DNA of 59,059 nucleotides from an uncultured Prevotellaceae bacterium (GTDB taxonomy: Bacteria > Bacteroidota > Bacteroidia > Bacteroidales > Bacteroidaceae), in the NCBI GenBank assembly GCA_902800185.1, contig CADCDK010000013.1:1-59059 (forward strand), written 5' to 3'. Made by a program: the position numbers and the translations under genes. Of the stretch, positions 36,815 to 46,850 are shown in pieces; positions within the stretch are counted from its first letter, which is position 1, and each line of letters opens with the position of its first letter. The notes under the pieces are model-generated. The model ran no database searches. It was given only the letters and a program-made list of their open reading frames with translations, and was not told the origin of the DNA.

Positions 36815-38152
36815 ATGAAAAAGATATTTTCCTTCATAGTAGGTCTGGCATGCTGCGGTTCGGCCATAGCCCAGCAGACCTATACCCTCGATCAACTCAA
36901 GCAGCTGGCCGTCGAGAATAACTACACACTCCGCTCTGCCCGTAATGCCATCCAGCAATCGAAGGAGCTGAAAAGCGAGGCTTTCACTAAATACTTCCCT
37001 GTACTTTCGGCAACGGGTGCAGGTCTCAGTTTTGATAAGTATCTGGTAGATATAGACCTTGGCCTGCCTGCTCAGTTGAACAGCCTGCTGCCGGCTGGTT
37101 ACGAACTGCCCACAAATATCAGTATGATGAAGCATGGCGTGTATGGCTCTGTTACCGCTATTCAGCCCGTCTTTATGGGTGGACAGATTATCAACGGCAA
37201 CAAGTTGGCTAAAGTGGGTGTAGAGGCTGGAGAGATCAAACTCGAAGCCTCGGAAGATCAGATAGAGATGCTCACGGAGCAATACTACTGGCAGATCGTT
37301 TCGTTCAAGGAGAAGCTGCTGACACTCAACTCCATCCATCAAATGCTGGAGGAACTGGAGAATGATGTTAGCAACAGGGTACGCGTAGGAATTGTCAACC
37401 GCAATGACTTGTTGCAGGTCCAGCTGCGTAAAGGCGAAGTGGAGAGCATGCAAGTGGAGACAGAGAACATGTTGGCTACCATCAGTCAGCTGCTGGCACA
37501 GCACGTCGGCAAGGCTGACGAGCCCATTGATGTCAGCGTACCTGCAGAACTGGACAATATGGCTACGGCTAACGTTCCCGTCCTGCCTGCCAGTTTGCGC
37601 CAGGATCATCAGTCAGCTTTGAATGCCACACCGCAGTATCGCCTGTTGGAAAAGAATGTGGAATCCCATCGTCTGCAGCATAAGATGAGGGTAGGGCAGA
37701 ATATGCCAAAAGTGGGCGTTGGTGCCAGCTACAGCTGGAACAACTTCGTGAACGACGATGGTAGTGGCTCTGGTATGGTCTTTGCTTTCGTCCATGTTCC
37801 CATCAGCGACTGGTGGGGTGGCTCTCATGCCATCAAGAGGCAGAAGCTGGCTCTTAACGATGCTCGTGAACAGCAGACGGACAATGGCCAGAAACTCATC
37901 ATTCACATGAACAGTGCCTGGGCTGCTGTGGAGACCAGCTACAAAAAACTCTTGATTGCCCGTGATGCCATTGCACAGGCCGAGGAGAACCTGCGACTGA
38001 ATAAAGATTACTATCGTGTGGGTACCACCAAGATGTCAGACTTGTTATTGGCACAAGAGCAGTATCAGCAGACACGCGACCGCTATACGGATGCCTATGC
38101 CGATCTGCAAACCAAGATTCTGGAGTATCGTCAGGCTACGGGGCAGCAATAG
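36815..38152 (+). CDS. TolC-family outer-membrane efflux channel
   Basis: A 445-residue OEP protein. The first 20 residues are a signal peptide ending in SAIAQQ. Two long helical repeats carry TolC-type sequence: TLDQLKQLAVENNYTLRSARN opens the first and RIDLQAD-like coils and LNKDYYRVGTTKMSDLLLAQ (a typical OEP C-terminal hairpin motif) close the second. It completes the tripartite pump. It is 22 nt after the pump gene. An AT-rich micro-repeat (aattaagaattaaaagttaag) fills the gap. Confidence 0.92.
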   Translation: MKKIFSFIVGLACCGSAIAQQTYTLDQLKQLAVENNYTLRSARNAIQQSKELKSEAFTKYFPVLSATGAGLSFDKYLVDIDLGLPAQLNSLLPAGYELPTNISMMKHGVYGSVTAIQPVFMGGQIINGNKLAKVGVEAGEIKLEASEDQIEMLTEQYYWQIVSFKEKLLTLNSIHQMLEELENDVSNRVRVGIVNRNDLLQVQLRKGEVESMQVETENMLATISQLLAQHVGKADEPIDVSVPAELDNMATANVPVLPASLRQDHQSALNATPQYRLLEKNVESHRLQHKMRVGQNMPKVGVGASYSWNNFVNDDGSGSGMVFAFVHVPISDWWGGSHAIKRQKLALNDAREQQTDNGQKLIIHMNSAWAAVETSYKKLLIARDAIAQAEENLRLNKDYYRVGTTKMSDLLLAQEQYQQTRDRYTDAYADLQTKILEYRQATGQQ

Positions 38153-38226
38153 TTTTTCCTCCGTCCTTACACAATAATTTTCCCAAATAGAGGTTTTAAT
38201 AGTATATTAAAGCATAAATGGTATCT

Positions 38227-40743
38227 ATGAAACGAATCGCTATCCTCATAGCCACTCTCATGGTCTGTGTTACCATGAGCTGGGCTCAGTCGGGTATGAC
38301 CGACAATCAGGTAATGGACTATGTCATTGAGCAGAACGCCAAAGGTACGTCGCGTCAGCAGATTGTGACACAGCTGATGCAACGTGGCGTGACCATTGAG
38401 CAGATTCGCCGTCTGCAGAAGAAATACCAGAAGCAGATGAAGAAGGAAGCGCTGGGAGCCGATGACATCATGGCTGGTTCGAAGGAGACGAAGACACGTC
38501 TGAGAGAGAACAACGGCGATAAGCGTGCTGAACAGAAGACGCAGGACTCGAAATCATCGCAGTTCAGAGTCAAGGATGCGAAGGGAAGCCAGACGCGTCA
38601 CACCTACGATGAGGACGATGAGGACTTTATGGAGATGGACGAGGCTGTTGACTTCATGATGTCCGACTCGCTGCAATACTTCAAGGATGATAGGGTAGAG
38701 AAGCGTAAGATTTTCGGTCATGATGTCTTTAATAATAAAAACCTGACATTTGAGAGTAGCATGAATCTGGCCACACCGCAGAATTACACCTTAGGACCTG
38801 GTGATGTAGTAAACGTTGATGTGTGGGGAGCCTCTCAGGAAAGTGTTTCGGAAACCATCTCGCCCGATGGAACGATTACCATCGAAGGTATTGGTGTCAT
38901 CCAGTTGGGCGGACTGAGTGTTAATCAGGCCAAGAATCGTTTGAAGAATGTTTTGGGACCTCGTTATCAGGGCTCTAAGATTGAACTGACCGTTGGTCAG
39001 ACGCGTACCATTACTGTCAGCGTGATGGGTGAAGTGAAAATGCCTGGCACGTTTACGATGTCGGCCTTTGCCACCGTTTACAATGCCCTTTACATGGCAG
39101 GTGGACCTAATGAAATCGGTACCTTGCGTAACGTGAAGGTGTTTCGTAAGGGCAGGCTCATCAGTTCTGTTGACGTGTACGACTTCCTTTTGAATGGTCA
39201 CCTGAGCGGTGACGTCCGTTTGCAGGACAATGATGTCATTACAGTCAGCCCCTATGAGTCGTTGGTGGAAATCACCGGCAAGGTCAAGCGCCCCATGTTC
39301 TACGAGATGAAGAAATCAGAGAGTGCTGCCACTCTCTTGAAATATGCTGGTGGTTTTACGGGTGATGCCTATACGAAAGCCGTCCGCATCAACCGCAAGG
39401 CTGGTGAAGGTTATTCGGTGTTCAGTGTTGGCGAGTTCGACATGGGTACCTTCATTCTGATGGACGAAGATCGTGTCAGTGTTGACTCAACCCTTGCACG
39501 CTATCAGAACATGGTTGAGATCAAGGGTGCCGTGTTCCGTCCCGGTATGTACCAGATAGGTGGTGACATCAGCACTGTCAAGTCTTTGGTGGAAGCTGCC
39601 GCTGGACTGACGGAGGGAGCTATCGGTCAACATGCTGTGATGCACCGGATGAAGGTGGATCGTACACTGGAGGTACAGAGCCTGGACATAAATGGAATTC
39701 TGGAGGGAACAATACCCGATATGCCCCTGCGCAACGAGGATGTCATCTATATTGCCAGCCGCGAGGAGACCGAATCCCAACGAACTGTTTCCATCAATGG
39801 AGAGGTTCACTATCCGGGCACCTACAAATATGCTGACAATGAGACTATAGAAGACCTGATTATACAGGCCGGAGGACCTACGGAGGCAGCCTCGTTGGTG
39901 AAGGTCGATGTGTCCCGTCGCATTTCCAATCCCAATGCTACGGAGGCGAGTGACCAGATAGCCCAGACATTCAGTTTCAAGCTGACACCCGATTTCACCA
40001 TCAATGGGCAGCAGGACTTCACACTACAGCCCTATGACGAGGTCTATGTACGCCGCTCACCGAATTATACGGAACAGCGGAACGTAGCCATCGAAGGAGA
40101 AGTTCTGTTTGCAGGTACATATACCCTGTCCAACAAAGACCAGCGACTGAGTGATGTCGTCAGGCAGGCTGGTGGACTGACCAATCGCGCCTACCCTGAA
40201 GGAACCAAGCTGCTTCGACTGATGACTCAAGATGAGCGTGAGCAGATGGAAGTTATGCTGCGCACGGCCCAGCGTAACTCAGGTAGCGACTCTATTGATG
40301 TCAAGAAGCTGGTGGTGAATGCCAGCTACCCCGTTGGTATCGAGATGGAAAAAGCCTTGGAGAATCCTGGCAGCGAGGATGACCCCATCCTGCGCGAGGG
40401 CGACCGTATCATTGTGCCACGCTATGATGGAACGGTGAAAATCAATGGTGAGGTGCTCTATCCGAACACAGTACGCTTCAAGGAAGGTCAGAAAGCCAAA
40501 TATTATATCGACTTGGCTGGTGGCACCACTTCAACAGCCAAGGAGAGTCGAACCATCATCATCTACATGAACGGCATGGTGGCTAAGGCCGACAACAAGC
40601 ACAAGCCACGCCCGGGATGTCAGATCGTCGTACCCACTAAGCGCAAAGGCCGTGGCTTGGGTCTTGCAGAGTGGCTGACATTGGGCTCTTCAACGGCATC
40701 TATCGCCACCATGATAGCTACTATTGCTAACTTGTCCAAGTAA
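38227..40743 (+). CDS. Wza-like polysaccharide export protein with multiple SLBB domains
   Basis: About 838 residues. The signal peptide is KRIAILIATLMVCVTMSWAQ. The Poly_export domain is near 180-260 (NYTLGPGDVVNVDVWGASQESVSETISPDGTI). At least five SLBB repeats follow, with GEVKMPGTFTM, GKVKRPMFYEM, GAVFRPGMYQI, GEVHYPGTYKY and GEVLFAGTYTL, and a last GEVLYPNTVRF. A C-terminal hydrophobic helix may anchor it. It forms the outer-membrane export channel with the Wzz-type proteins next to it. Starts at 38218 and 38227 are both possible; 38227 fits the signal peptide better. It opens the exopolysaccharide locus, 74 nt after tolC. Confidence 0.88.
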   Translation: MKRIAILIATLMVCVTMSWAQSGMTDNQVMDYVIEQNAKGTSRQQIVTQLMQRGVTIEQIRRLQKKYQKQMKKEALGADDIMAGSKETKTRLRENNGDKRAEQKTQDSKSSQFRVKDAKGSQTRHTYDEDDEDFMEMDEAVDFMMSDSLQYFKDDRVEKRKIFGHDVFNNKNLTFESSMNLATPQNYTLGPGDVVNVDVWGASQESVSETISPDGTITIEGIGVIQLGGLSVNQAKNRLKNVLGPRYQGSKIELTVGQTRTITVSVMGEVKMPGTFTMSAFATVYNALYMAGGPNEIGTLRNVKVFRKGRLISSVDVYDFLLNGHLSGDVRLQDNDVITVSPYESLVEITGKVKRPMFYEMKKSESAATLLKYAGGFTGDAYTKAVRINRKAGEGYSVFSVGEFDMGTFILMDEDRVSVDSTLARYQNMVEIKGAVFRPGMYQIGGDISTVKSLVEAAAGLTEGAIGQHAVMHRMKVDRTLEVQSLDINGILEGTIPDMPLRNEDVIYIASREETESQRTVSINGEVHYPGTYKYADNETIEDLIIQAGGPTEAASLVKVDVSRRISNPNATEASDQIAQTFSFKLTPDFTINGQQDFTLQPYDEVYVRRSPNYTEQRNVAIEGEVLFAGTYTLSNKDQRLSDVVRQAGGLTNRAYPEGTKLLRLMTQDEREQMEVMLRTAQRNSGSDSIDVKKLVVNASYPVGIEMEKALENPGSEDDPILREGDRIIVPRYDGTVKINGEVLYPNTVRFKEGQKAKYYIDLAGGTTSTAKESRTIIIYMNGMVAKADNKHKPRPGCQIVVPTKRKGRGLGLAEWLTLGSSTASIATMIATIANLSK

Positions 40744-40752
40744 GAAAGAGTT

Positions 40753-41811
40753 ATGGAAGAAAAGGAAAAGATCATCAATATAAACATCGTCGAGGTCGTC
40801 AGATTATTATTAGCTGACAAGAAAAAGATATGCATCTATTCAATTGTTTCCGGTGTCATTGGCGTGTTGTTAGCTTTCGACACCCCCAAGATTTATAAGT
40901 CCACCGTAGTCCTTGCACCGGAAGAGTCTGGCAACGGCTTTTCTGGCAGTATATCCTCGTTGGCTTCGATGGTAGGTATGAACATGAAGATTGGTCAGAC
41001 TGGAGATGCCCTCTATCCTGAGATTTATCCAGATTTGATGGGATCGACAAGTTTCATTGTTGGACTTTTCCCCGTGACGGTGAAAACCATGAAAACTGGC
41101 GACAAATATAGTTATTTCGATTATATCCAGAAGCACCAAAAGATAACGATTCATGGATATCCTGTGGCTGTGTTGTCAAGTCTCATTGAGAAGATGAAGG
41201 CCGAGCCAGAGCCTGGACCCGGCCACAAGGTGAATGCTTTCCAACTGACAAAGAAGGAGGACGAGGTCGCTAAAACGATCAAAGGCAAGATAGACTGTTT
41301 TGTTGACAAGAAGACCAATGTCATCACCATCGTCGTGGAAGATCAGGACCCATTGATTGCTGCTACGATGGCGGACTCCGTCCAAGTACATCTCCAACAC
41401 GCCATTACCGACTATCGTACCAAGAAGGCTCGCATCGATTTGGAATATATGGAGAAACTGTTTGACGAAGCCAGCCTTCAGTATAAGAAGGCTCGTCAGC
41501 GATATGCCTTCTTTAGCGATGCCAACAGTAAGGTGGCATTACAGTCTGTCCAGTCGCAGATAGATGAGTTGGAGAACGAGATGCAATTGAAGTATAATAT
41601 TTACCAGCAAGTGGTAGAGCAACTCCAGCTTGCCAAGGCTAAGGTTCAGGAACGCACGCCGGCCTTTACCATCGTACAGAATGCCACCGTACCCATCAAG
41701 CACAGCAGTCGCCCTAAAATTATCACATTAGCCATTTGGATGATGCTCGGTTTTCTGGTACGTTTCTGCATGATAGGCTGGAAGAATCATGAGAAATTCA
41801 TAAACATCTAA
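40753..41811 (+). CDS. Wzz-type chain-length determinant protein
   Basis: A 352-residue protein. An N-terminal membrane segment (ICIYSIVSGVIGVLLAF) is followed by a periplasmic alpha-beta domain (YKSTVVLAPEESGN) and long coiled coils at about 225-300. A C-terminal segment, preceded by RPKI, returns to the membrane (ITLAIWMMLGFLVRFCMI). That is the Wzz/PCP-1 pattern, controlling polysaccharide chain length together with the polymerase. No tyrosine-kinase domain is attached. It is 9 nt after the export gene and only 3 nt before the fusion gene that follows. Confidence 0.88.
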   Translation: MEEKEKIININIVEVVRLLLADKKKICIYSIVSGVIGVLLAFDTPKIYKSTVVLAPEESGNGFSGSISSLASMVGMNMKIGQTGDALYPEIYPDLMGSTSFIVGLFPVTVKTMKTGDKYSYFDYIQKHQKITIHGYPVAVLSSLIEKMKAEPEPGPGHKVNAFQLTKKEDEVAKTIKGKIDCFVDKKTNVITIVVEDQDPLIAATMADSVQVHLQHAITDYRTKKARIDLEYMEKLFDEASLQYKKARQRYAFFSDANSKVALQSVQSQIDELENEMQLKYNIYQQVVEQLQLAKAKVQERTPAFTIVQNATVPIKHSSRPKIITLAIWMMLGFLVRFCMIGWKNHEKFINI

Positions 41812-41814
41812 GTT

Positions 41815-43827
41815 TTGAAACGGCATCCGTATATACTTGCAACACTCATAGCTACACTACTCGCCATCGTAGTGTGGCTTTTTGTGCCTAAGGAATATAC
41901 CGCTATCACCAAACTCAGCGACGAATACAAGGAAACGGAGCTGGCTATCGGTTTCAACAGCATCAAGGCTCGCCTCAAGAGCATGACGGGTGGTGACAAC
42001 ACAGGCATCAACGGCATGGGTGTTTACAGCAAGATTCTGAAGACGGAAGACTTCGCCCGTAGCCTCTCTCACTGCCGCCTGCCAGAACAGCAGATGACCT
42101 ACGGCGAGTACCTGTGTGACGAGGATACCATTGAAACCATCATCGACCACATCAACTACAACTACAGCAGCAAGCACGAGACGCTCACCATCAGTTTCAC
42201 CGACCGTGACCCTGTGGTGGCTGCACTCATGCTGGACAGCACCACGTCACTACTACAATACATCATCACGCAACACCGTCAGGAAGTGGCCGATGCTGCC
42301 CTACAGAATGCCAAGAACGCCTTGGATGACACCAAATTGAAGTACAAGCAGGCGAGGGACACCTACGACAACTTCGTAGATAGCCACATCAATGTCAGCA
42401 CTCATGCCACCCGTCAACAGGAATTCGCCTTAGAGAAGGAACTGAAGAACGCCTTTGCCCTGCAGCAGAAGGCCACCGAGGAGTATGTGCGCCAGAAAGC
42501 TCTCAAGCAGCGCTCCTACCTGTCGTTTGCCGTTATTACCGACAACCATGTACCTCAGCATTACAGCAACTATTTTATCAGTTATCTTTTCTGCTTTGTT
42601 CTGATAGCTCTGATCCTCACTCGTGTGGCAATTCTCTGTCAGAGATGTCAGAAGGAAAGCTGGCCGACCATTGAGTGGGGCGGAATATTCTCCCCATGGA
42701 GTATTACCATATTCATTTGGGGGCTGATATTAGGATTATATTACTTATTAGATACAGACCTATATCCCATTACTGAACAGTTCTATTACTGCCTAATCAT
42801 ATGGATTCCTGTATTTTGTATCTGTTCATATCTTTCCTATGATTTAACAGCCACTGTTAAATCCAATCAGCAAATAGGTAAAGGCGTTGAGTTTAACAAG
42901 AATGTATTTAGATCTTTGTTAATGATCTCAATGATTATTACACCGCTTTACGTATATCGTATTTATCAGATTGTTTCCATGTTTAGTCTAGATGACATGA
43001 TGGGGAATATTCGAATATTAGCTATTTTTGGTGAAGGACAAGGTTTTCTTGGTCAGTCTATTATTTTAAACCAAGCATTACTAATCACCGCATTATGGGC
43101 ATATCCGCGGATTCCATTATGGCAGGTTGTCATTCCTGTTTTAGCTTGTTGCTTGAATGCCATAGCTATTATGGAGAAAGGAACCATGTTTTTCGTGTTT
43201 ATTTGTATCATCTTCGTTTTGCATCATAAAAAAGTCATCCGTTTGCGGAGTATTATTTTTGCAGGATTCATCCTTGTTAGTTTCTTCTATATATTTAATT
43301 TACAACGTGCAGGAGAAGACAGCGACTATTCAAAAAACGAAACGATTGCCGACTTTATTGCCATGTATATTTTGTCACCACCTGTAGCTTTATGCCAACT
43401 CATGCCAGAAACAACTCCTCAATTTGGCACAAATACATTTGGGACAATCTACCATTTTATGATTCGTTTTGGAGTCAATGACGTAGTTGAGAAATTAAAA
43501 ACCCAAGACTTTGTCTTGGTACCCATTCCAACCAATGTATATACTATTTTCCAACCTTTCCTTATTGATTTTGGATACAAGGGAATTGCGTTCTTTGCCG
43601 CATTATATGGTATAATATGCGGATGGTTATATCGTCTATATAAAAACCACAATAGTATCGGATGTTGCCTATATACATTCATGATTTATGTATTAGTACT
43701 TCAGTTTTATCAAGAGAATATATTTCTTAGTCTCGCTACAGTTGTTGAATTTGTCATTTTTGTATATTTAATGACGCAGCAGCATATAAAATTCCGATTT
43801 ATTCCGCATAATAATGATGAAAGATAA
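41815..43827 (+). CDS. Wzz-like chain-length domain fused to oligosaccharide repeat-unit polymerase (Wzy-like)
   Basis: A 670-residue fusion. Residues 8-24 are a membrane helix, 25-250 a Wzz-like periplasmic part with a coiled coil at about 158-235, and 253-275 a second helix, which together resemble the preceding Wzz protein. From about 283 on there are roughly ten membrane segments of a Wzy-type polymerase, with the periplasmic signature NVYTIFQPFLIDFGYKG seen in O-antigen polymerases of the TIGR04370 kind. The start is TTG at 41815; the first in-frame ATG would remove the first membrane helix. Base composition falls to AT-rich after about 42660, where the polymerase part begins, which points to a spliced-in module. 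The last 14 nt overlap the flippase gene. Confidence 0.82.
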   Translation: MKRHPYILATLIATLLAIVVWLFVPKEYTAITKLSDEYKETELAIGFNSIKARLKSMTGGDNTGINGMGVYSKILKTEDFARSLSHCRLPEQQMTYGEYLCDEDTIETIIDHINYNYSSKHETLTISFTDRDPVVAALMLDSTTSLLQYIITQHRQEVADAALQNAKNALDDTKLKYKQARDTYDNFVDSHINVSTHATRQQEFALEKELKNAFALQQKATEEYVRQKALKQRSYLSFAVITDNHVPQHYSNYFISYLFCFVLIALILTRVAILCQRCQKESWPTIEWGGIFSPWSITIFIWGLILGLYYLLDTDLYPITEQFYYCLIIWIPVFCICSYLSYDLTATVKSNQQIGKGVEFNKNVFRSLLMISMIITPLYVYRIYQIVSMFSLDDMMGNIRILAIFGEGQGFLGQSIILNQALLITALWAYPRIPLWQVVIPVLACCLNAIAIMEKGTMFFVFICIIFVLHHKKVIRLRSIIFAGFILVSFFYIFNLQRAGEDSDYSKNETIADFIAMYILSPPVALCQLMPETTPQFGTNTFGTIYHFMIRFGVNDVVEKLKTQDFVLVPIPTNVYTIFQPFLIDFGYKGIAFFAALYGIICGWLYRLYKNHNSIGCCLYTFMIYVLVLQFYQENIFLSLATVVEFVIFVYLMTQQHIKFRFIPHNNDER

Positions 43828-45148
43828 CAATAATAAAAGATCTAAATTAATACGTAACAATATCATTCTTTCATTATTTGCTAAAGGATGGTCTGCTGTC
43901 ATATTGCTTCTCACTGTTCCCATAACACTTCATTGCTTAGGAGAATACAAGAACGGAGTCTGGCTAACTATTAGCAGTCTCCTTTTGTGGATTGAGTATA
44001 TGGACATTGGTTTAGGAAACGGTCTTAGAAACACTCTTGCAATCCATTTGGCGCACAATGATATTCACAAGGCAAGATCTGTCATTTCATCAGCATACGC
44101 AATGCTGACATTAATTATGATACCTATTGCCATCATATTATTAATTCTTATCAAGGCATCTGATACATATTCTTTTTTTAATGTATCTACGGGAGCCATT
44201 GCCCATCTTGATTCGATATTAATCGTTACATCCCTGATGGTCTGTACCTCGTTTGTTTTCAAATTAATAGGTAATTTTTATATGGGCATACAACTACCTG
44301 CTGTCAGTAATCTTCTAATAGCATGTGGTCAAACATTGATATTTATCTTCACTTATCTGGTATATCTATCAGGCAGTCATTCTATGATGCACATTGCACT
44401 TGCCAATACCCTATCACCCCTTATTATATATTCAGCGGCATTCTTTTATTCTTTTTATTGCAAATTTCCACATCTTCGACCAAGCATAAGACTGGTCAAT
44501 CTCAGGCAGGCAAAAATCGTTATGGGAATTGGGACGAAATTTTTCCTCATACAGATTTCTGGTGTTGTCCTTTTCATGTCATCAAATATCCTAATCTCAA
44601 AATTGTTTTCACCATCAATGGTGACACCTTATCAAATCTGTTTTAGATATTTCAGTTTATTATTGGCCATTTTCACGGTTATATGTATGCCCTATTGGAC
44701 TGCAACAACTGATGCATATGAAAGGCATGATATGGAATGGATACGTAAATCGACCAAAAGATTAGACATCATGACTCTTTCAATCTTCTTATGCATGATT
44801 GTCATGATAATCTGTTCTAATTTCGTATATTCCATATGGATTGGAAACGATATCATTATTGATCCGAAATTAAGTATTTCCATAGCAGCATACGTTTTCA
44901 TACTCATATATAGCGAAAGATACAGCTACATCATCAATGGATTTGGAATGCTTCGCCTGCAACTTATCTTCACGATTGGGGCAGCCATTCTTTTCATTCC
45001 ATTATCCTATTTTGTTGTTAGCTGGAAACATGACATTATATGGTTTGTTGGTGTTATGTGCATGGTTAACATACCTGGTATGATTATGAATCGTATTCAG
45101 TTTTATAAAATAATCAATAATCAAGCAAAGGGAATATGGAGCCGATAA
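43814..45148 (+). CDS. Wzx-like lipid-linked oligosaccharide flippase
   Basis: A 444-residue MOP-superfamily flippase with about twelve membrane segments. It has an opening motif ILSLFAKGWSAVILLLTVPITL and EYMDIGLGNGLRNTLA, characteristic of polysaccharide-biosynthesis flippases. It would move undecaprenyl-linked repeat units to the periplasmic face for the polymerase. It overlaps both neighbours (14 nt with the fusion gene, 13 nt with the glycosyltransferase). The DNA is AT-rich, unlike the flanking housekeeping genes. Confidence 0.9.
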   Translation: MMKDNNNKRSKLIRNNIILSLFAKGWSAVILLLTVPITLHCLGEYKNGVWLTISSLLLWIEYMDIGLGNGLRNTLAIHLAHNDIHKARSVISSAYAMLTLIMIPIAIILLILIKASDTYSFFNVSTGAIAHLDSILIVTSLMVCTSFVFKLIGNFYMGIQLPAVSNLLIACGQTLIFIFTYLVYLSGSHSMMHIALANTLSPLIIYSAAFFYSFYCKFPHLRPSIRLVNLRQAKIVMGIGTKFFLIQISGVVLFMSSNILISKLFSPSMVTPYQICFRYFSLLLAIFTVICMPYWTATTDAYERHDMEWIRKSTKRLDIMTLSIFLCMIVMIICSNFVYSIWIGNDIIIDPKLSISIAAYVFILIYSERYSYIINGFGMLRLQLIFTIGAAILFIPLSYFVVSWKHDIIWFVGVMCMVNIPGMIMNRIQFYKIINNQAKGIWSR

Positions 45149-46044
45149 AGGAAAAGGTTTTAGTTTTAATGTCAACATATAATGGTGAACAATTTCTTCA
45201 ACAACAACTAAACAGTATTATCACACAAAAGAATGTTGACGTAGAAATAATTGTCAGAGACGATGGCTCTACGGATAAGACGATTGATATTCTGAAAGAT
45301 TATCAGAGCAAAGGATTGTTGTCATATTATACGGGTAATAACCTAAAGCCTCAATATAGTTTTTTACATTTACTGCGGCATGCTCCGGAATATAAATATT
45401 ATGCTTTTGCCGATCAGGATGACATATGGTTAGAAGACAAGTTATACGCTGGGATTAAGGCAATCTGCTCATATGACCATAAACCCGCCTTATATACATG
45501 TCAAACGCAGATGACCAATCAGGATTTGGAAAAGATACCAACTCCCCAACTTCACCCTTTATGTACCTTTGGGGAATCATTAATATATGCTTATGCGAGT
45601 GGATGCACAATGATCTTCAACGATTCCTTAAGGAAAATCATTATGTCATATCAACCAACCTTTTTGGATATGCATGACTGGTGGATAATGAGTGTCGCCA
45701 CGGCAATGAAAGCACACATAGTCTTTGACCATAATGCACATATTTTATATCGCCAACATGCGAGAAATGTCAAAGGACTTAATGACACCAAGATAAAGGA
45801 GTGGAAACAAAGAATACAAAGGATACTACACAAACGGCAAATCCGCTATCATATTGCCTTAGAACTCTTGAATGGCTATTACAACCAGCTCCCTCAAGAA
45901 AGCAAAGACCTATTAGATCTTTTTATTATGTCAAAAAGGAATTTCAAATACAGACTACGTTTGCTCATGGACTCACGTTATAGATGTGGAAACACGAAAA
46001 CGTGGCTCCTTTATAAACTATCCATATTGCTTAATTCATATTAG
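45136..46044 (+). CDS. GT2-family glycosyltransferase (rhamnosyltransferase-like)
   Basis: A 302-residue GT-A enzyme. The opening strand VLVLMSTYNGEQFLQQQLNS, VRDDGSTDKT with the nucleotide-sugar Asp, the FADQDDIW metal site and a later MHDWWIM motif are all intact. These resemble capsule and O-antigen rhamnosyltransferases, but the sugar cannot be fixed from sequence. It builds the repeat unit on the cytoplasmic side. It overlaps the flippase gene by 13 nt and ends 5 nt before the convergent glycosyltransferase. Confidence 0.88.
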   Translation: MEPIKEKVLVLMSTYNGEQFLQQQLNSIITQKNVDVEIIVRDDGSTDKTIDILKDYQSKGLLSYYTGNNLKPQYSFLHLLRHAPEYKYYAFADQDDIWLEDKLYAGIKAICSYDHKPALYTCQTQMTNQDLEKIPTPQLHPLCTFGESLIYAYASGCTMIFNDSLRKIIMSYQPTFLDMHDWWIMSVATAMKAHIVFDHNAHILYRQHARNVKGLNDTKIKEWKQRIQRILHKRQIRYHIALELLNGYYNQLPQESKDLLDLFIMSKRNFKYRLRLLMDSRYRCGNTKTWLLYKLSILLNSY

Positions 46045-46048
46045 TTAC

Positions 46049-46750
46049 TCATTGTCCCCATCTTCTAAGGACATAATAGAAGATCCAATATCTATAGGAA
46101 AGTTTTTCGTAAAGAGAAAGTGGGCTTATGCCCGTAGTAAGTGCTGAAGTGTTATTTCCATGCCGACGATAACGCAGCAACTTGTCGGGAATAAAGGTTG
46201 TCTTATAATAGAGATCGGCTATTTGGCCTATCCAATAGTCGTGCATCACGATATGAGGAGGGAAAGGTAGCAGTTTCTTCAATATCGTCCTTCGAAAAGC
46301 TGTACAGCAACCAATATATGTTGTATGATATAGCGTTGGCCAGAAGCCCTTATGGGGTTTGCATATATCGTAAAGGGACTTCCCTGTGCTCACAGCGTTC
46401 TCATCACTAATCCAGGCATCACTGACCACCAGATCGACATCCTGCAATGCCTCCATCATGCGTTCCACCTTGTCCGATTCCCATACATCGTCTTGGTCAG
46501 TTAAGAAGATATAATCACCAACAGCATTCTTGATAGCATTTTCAAAATTATAGGTAAGCCCCCTACGAGGCCCATCAAACATCCTAATGCGTGGGTCATG
46601 GAATTCTTCCAAAACCTGCAAAGTTTTATCTGCTGAACCGTCATCAGAGACGATGAGCTCATCGTCTGGTCCCAGCTGATGCAAAATAGAAGTTACTTGT
46701 TCTTGAATATACCTTTCACCATTATAGGTGGCCATGCAAACACTAATCAT
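46049..46750 (-). CDS. GT2-family glycosyltransferase, inverted within the locus
   Basis: A 233-residue GT-A enzyme. It begins ISVCMATYNGERYIQEQV and keeps VSDDGSADKT, the TDQDDVW metal site and MHDYWIGQ, paralogous to the gene next to it. It is the only gene of the locus on the minus strand. The promoter box TACCTTTG ends 4 nt before its ATG, so the mRNA may have almost no leader. A later in-frame start would delete the first beta strand, so the ATG at 46750 is kept. Confidence 0.87.
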   Translation of the reverse strand: MISVCMATYNGERYIQEQVTSILHQLGPDDELIVSDDGSADKTLQVLEEFHDPRIRMFDGPRRGLTYNFENAIKNAVGDYIFLTDQDDVWESDKVERMMEALQDVDLVVSDAWISDENAVSTGKSLYDICKPHKGFWPTLYHTTYIGCCTAFRRTILKKLLPFPPHIVMHDYWIGQIADLYYKTTFIPDKLLRYRRHGNNTSALTTGISPLSLYEKLSYRYWIFYYVLRRWGQ

Positions 46751-46754
46751 ATTG

Positions 46755-46784
46755 CAAAGGTAGTAAAATAATAAAAAGAAACAA
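46755..46784 (-). promoter_or_regulatory. Promoter of the inverted glycosyltransferase
   Basis: On the minus strand TTG (46784-46782), 19 nt spacer, then TACCTTTG (46762-46755). Both boxes and the spacing fit the Bacteroidota consensus. The box ends 4 nt before the start codon. Confidence 0.75.
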
Positions 46785-46850
46785 TAGCTTTCTTAGAATT
46801 ATAACAATAATCACGCTTTATTTTCGTTTTATTAAGAAAAGACTATTAAC

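Noticed and set aside
36803-37609. A 268-codon open frame antisense to the TolC gene
   Set aside because: Shadow of the tolC frame; no motif or promoter.
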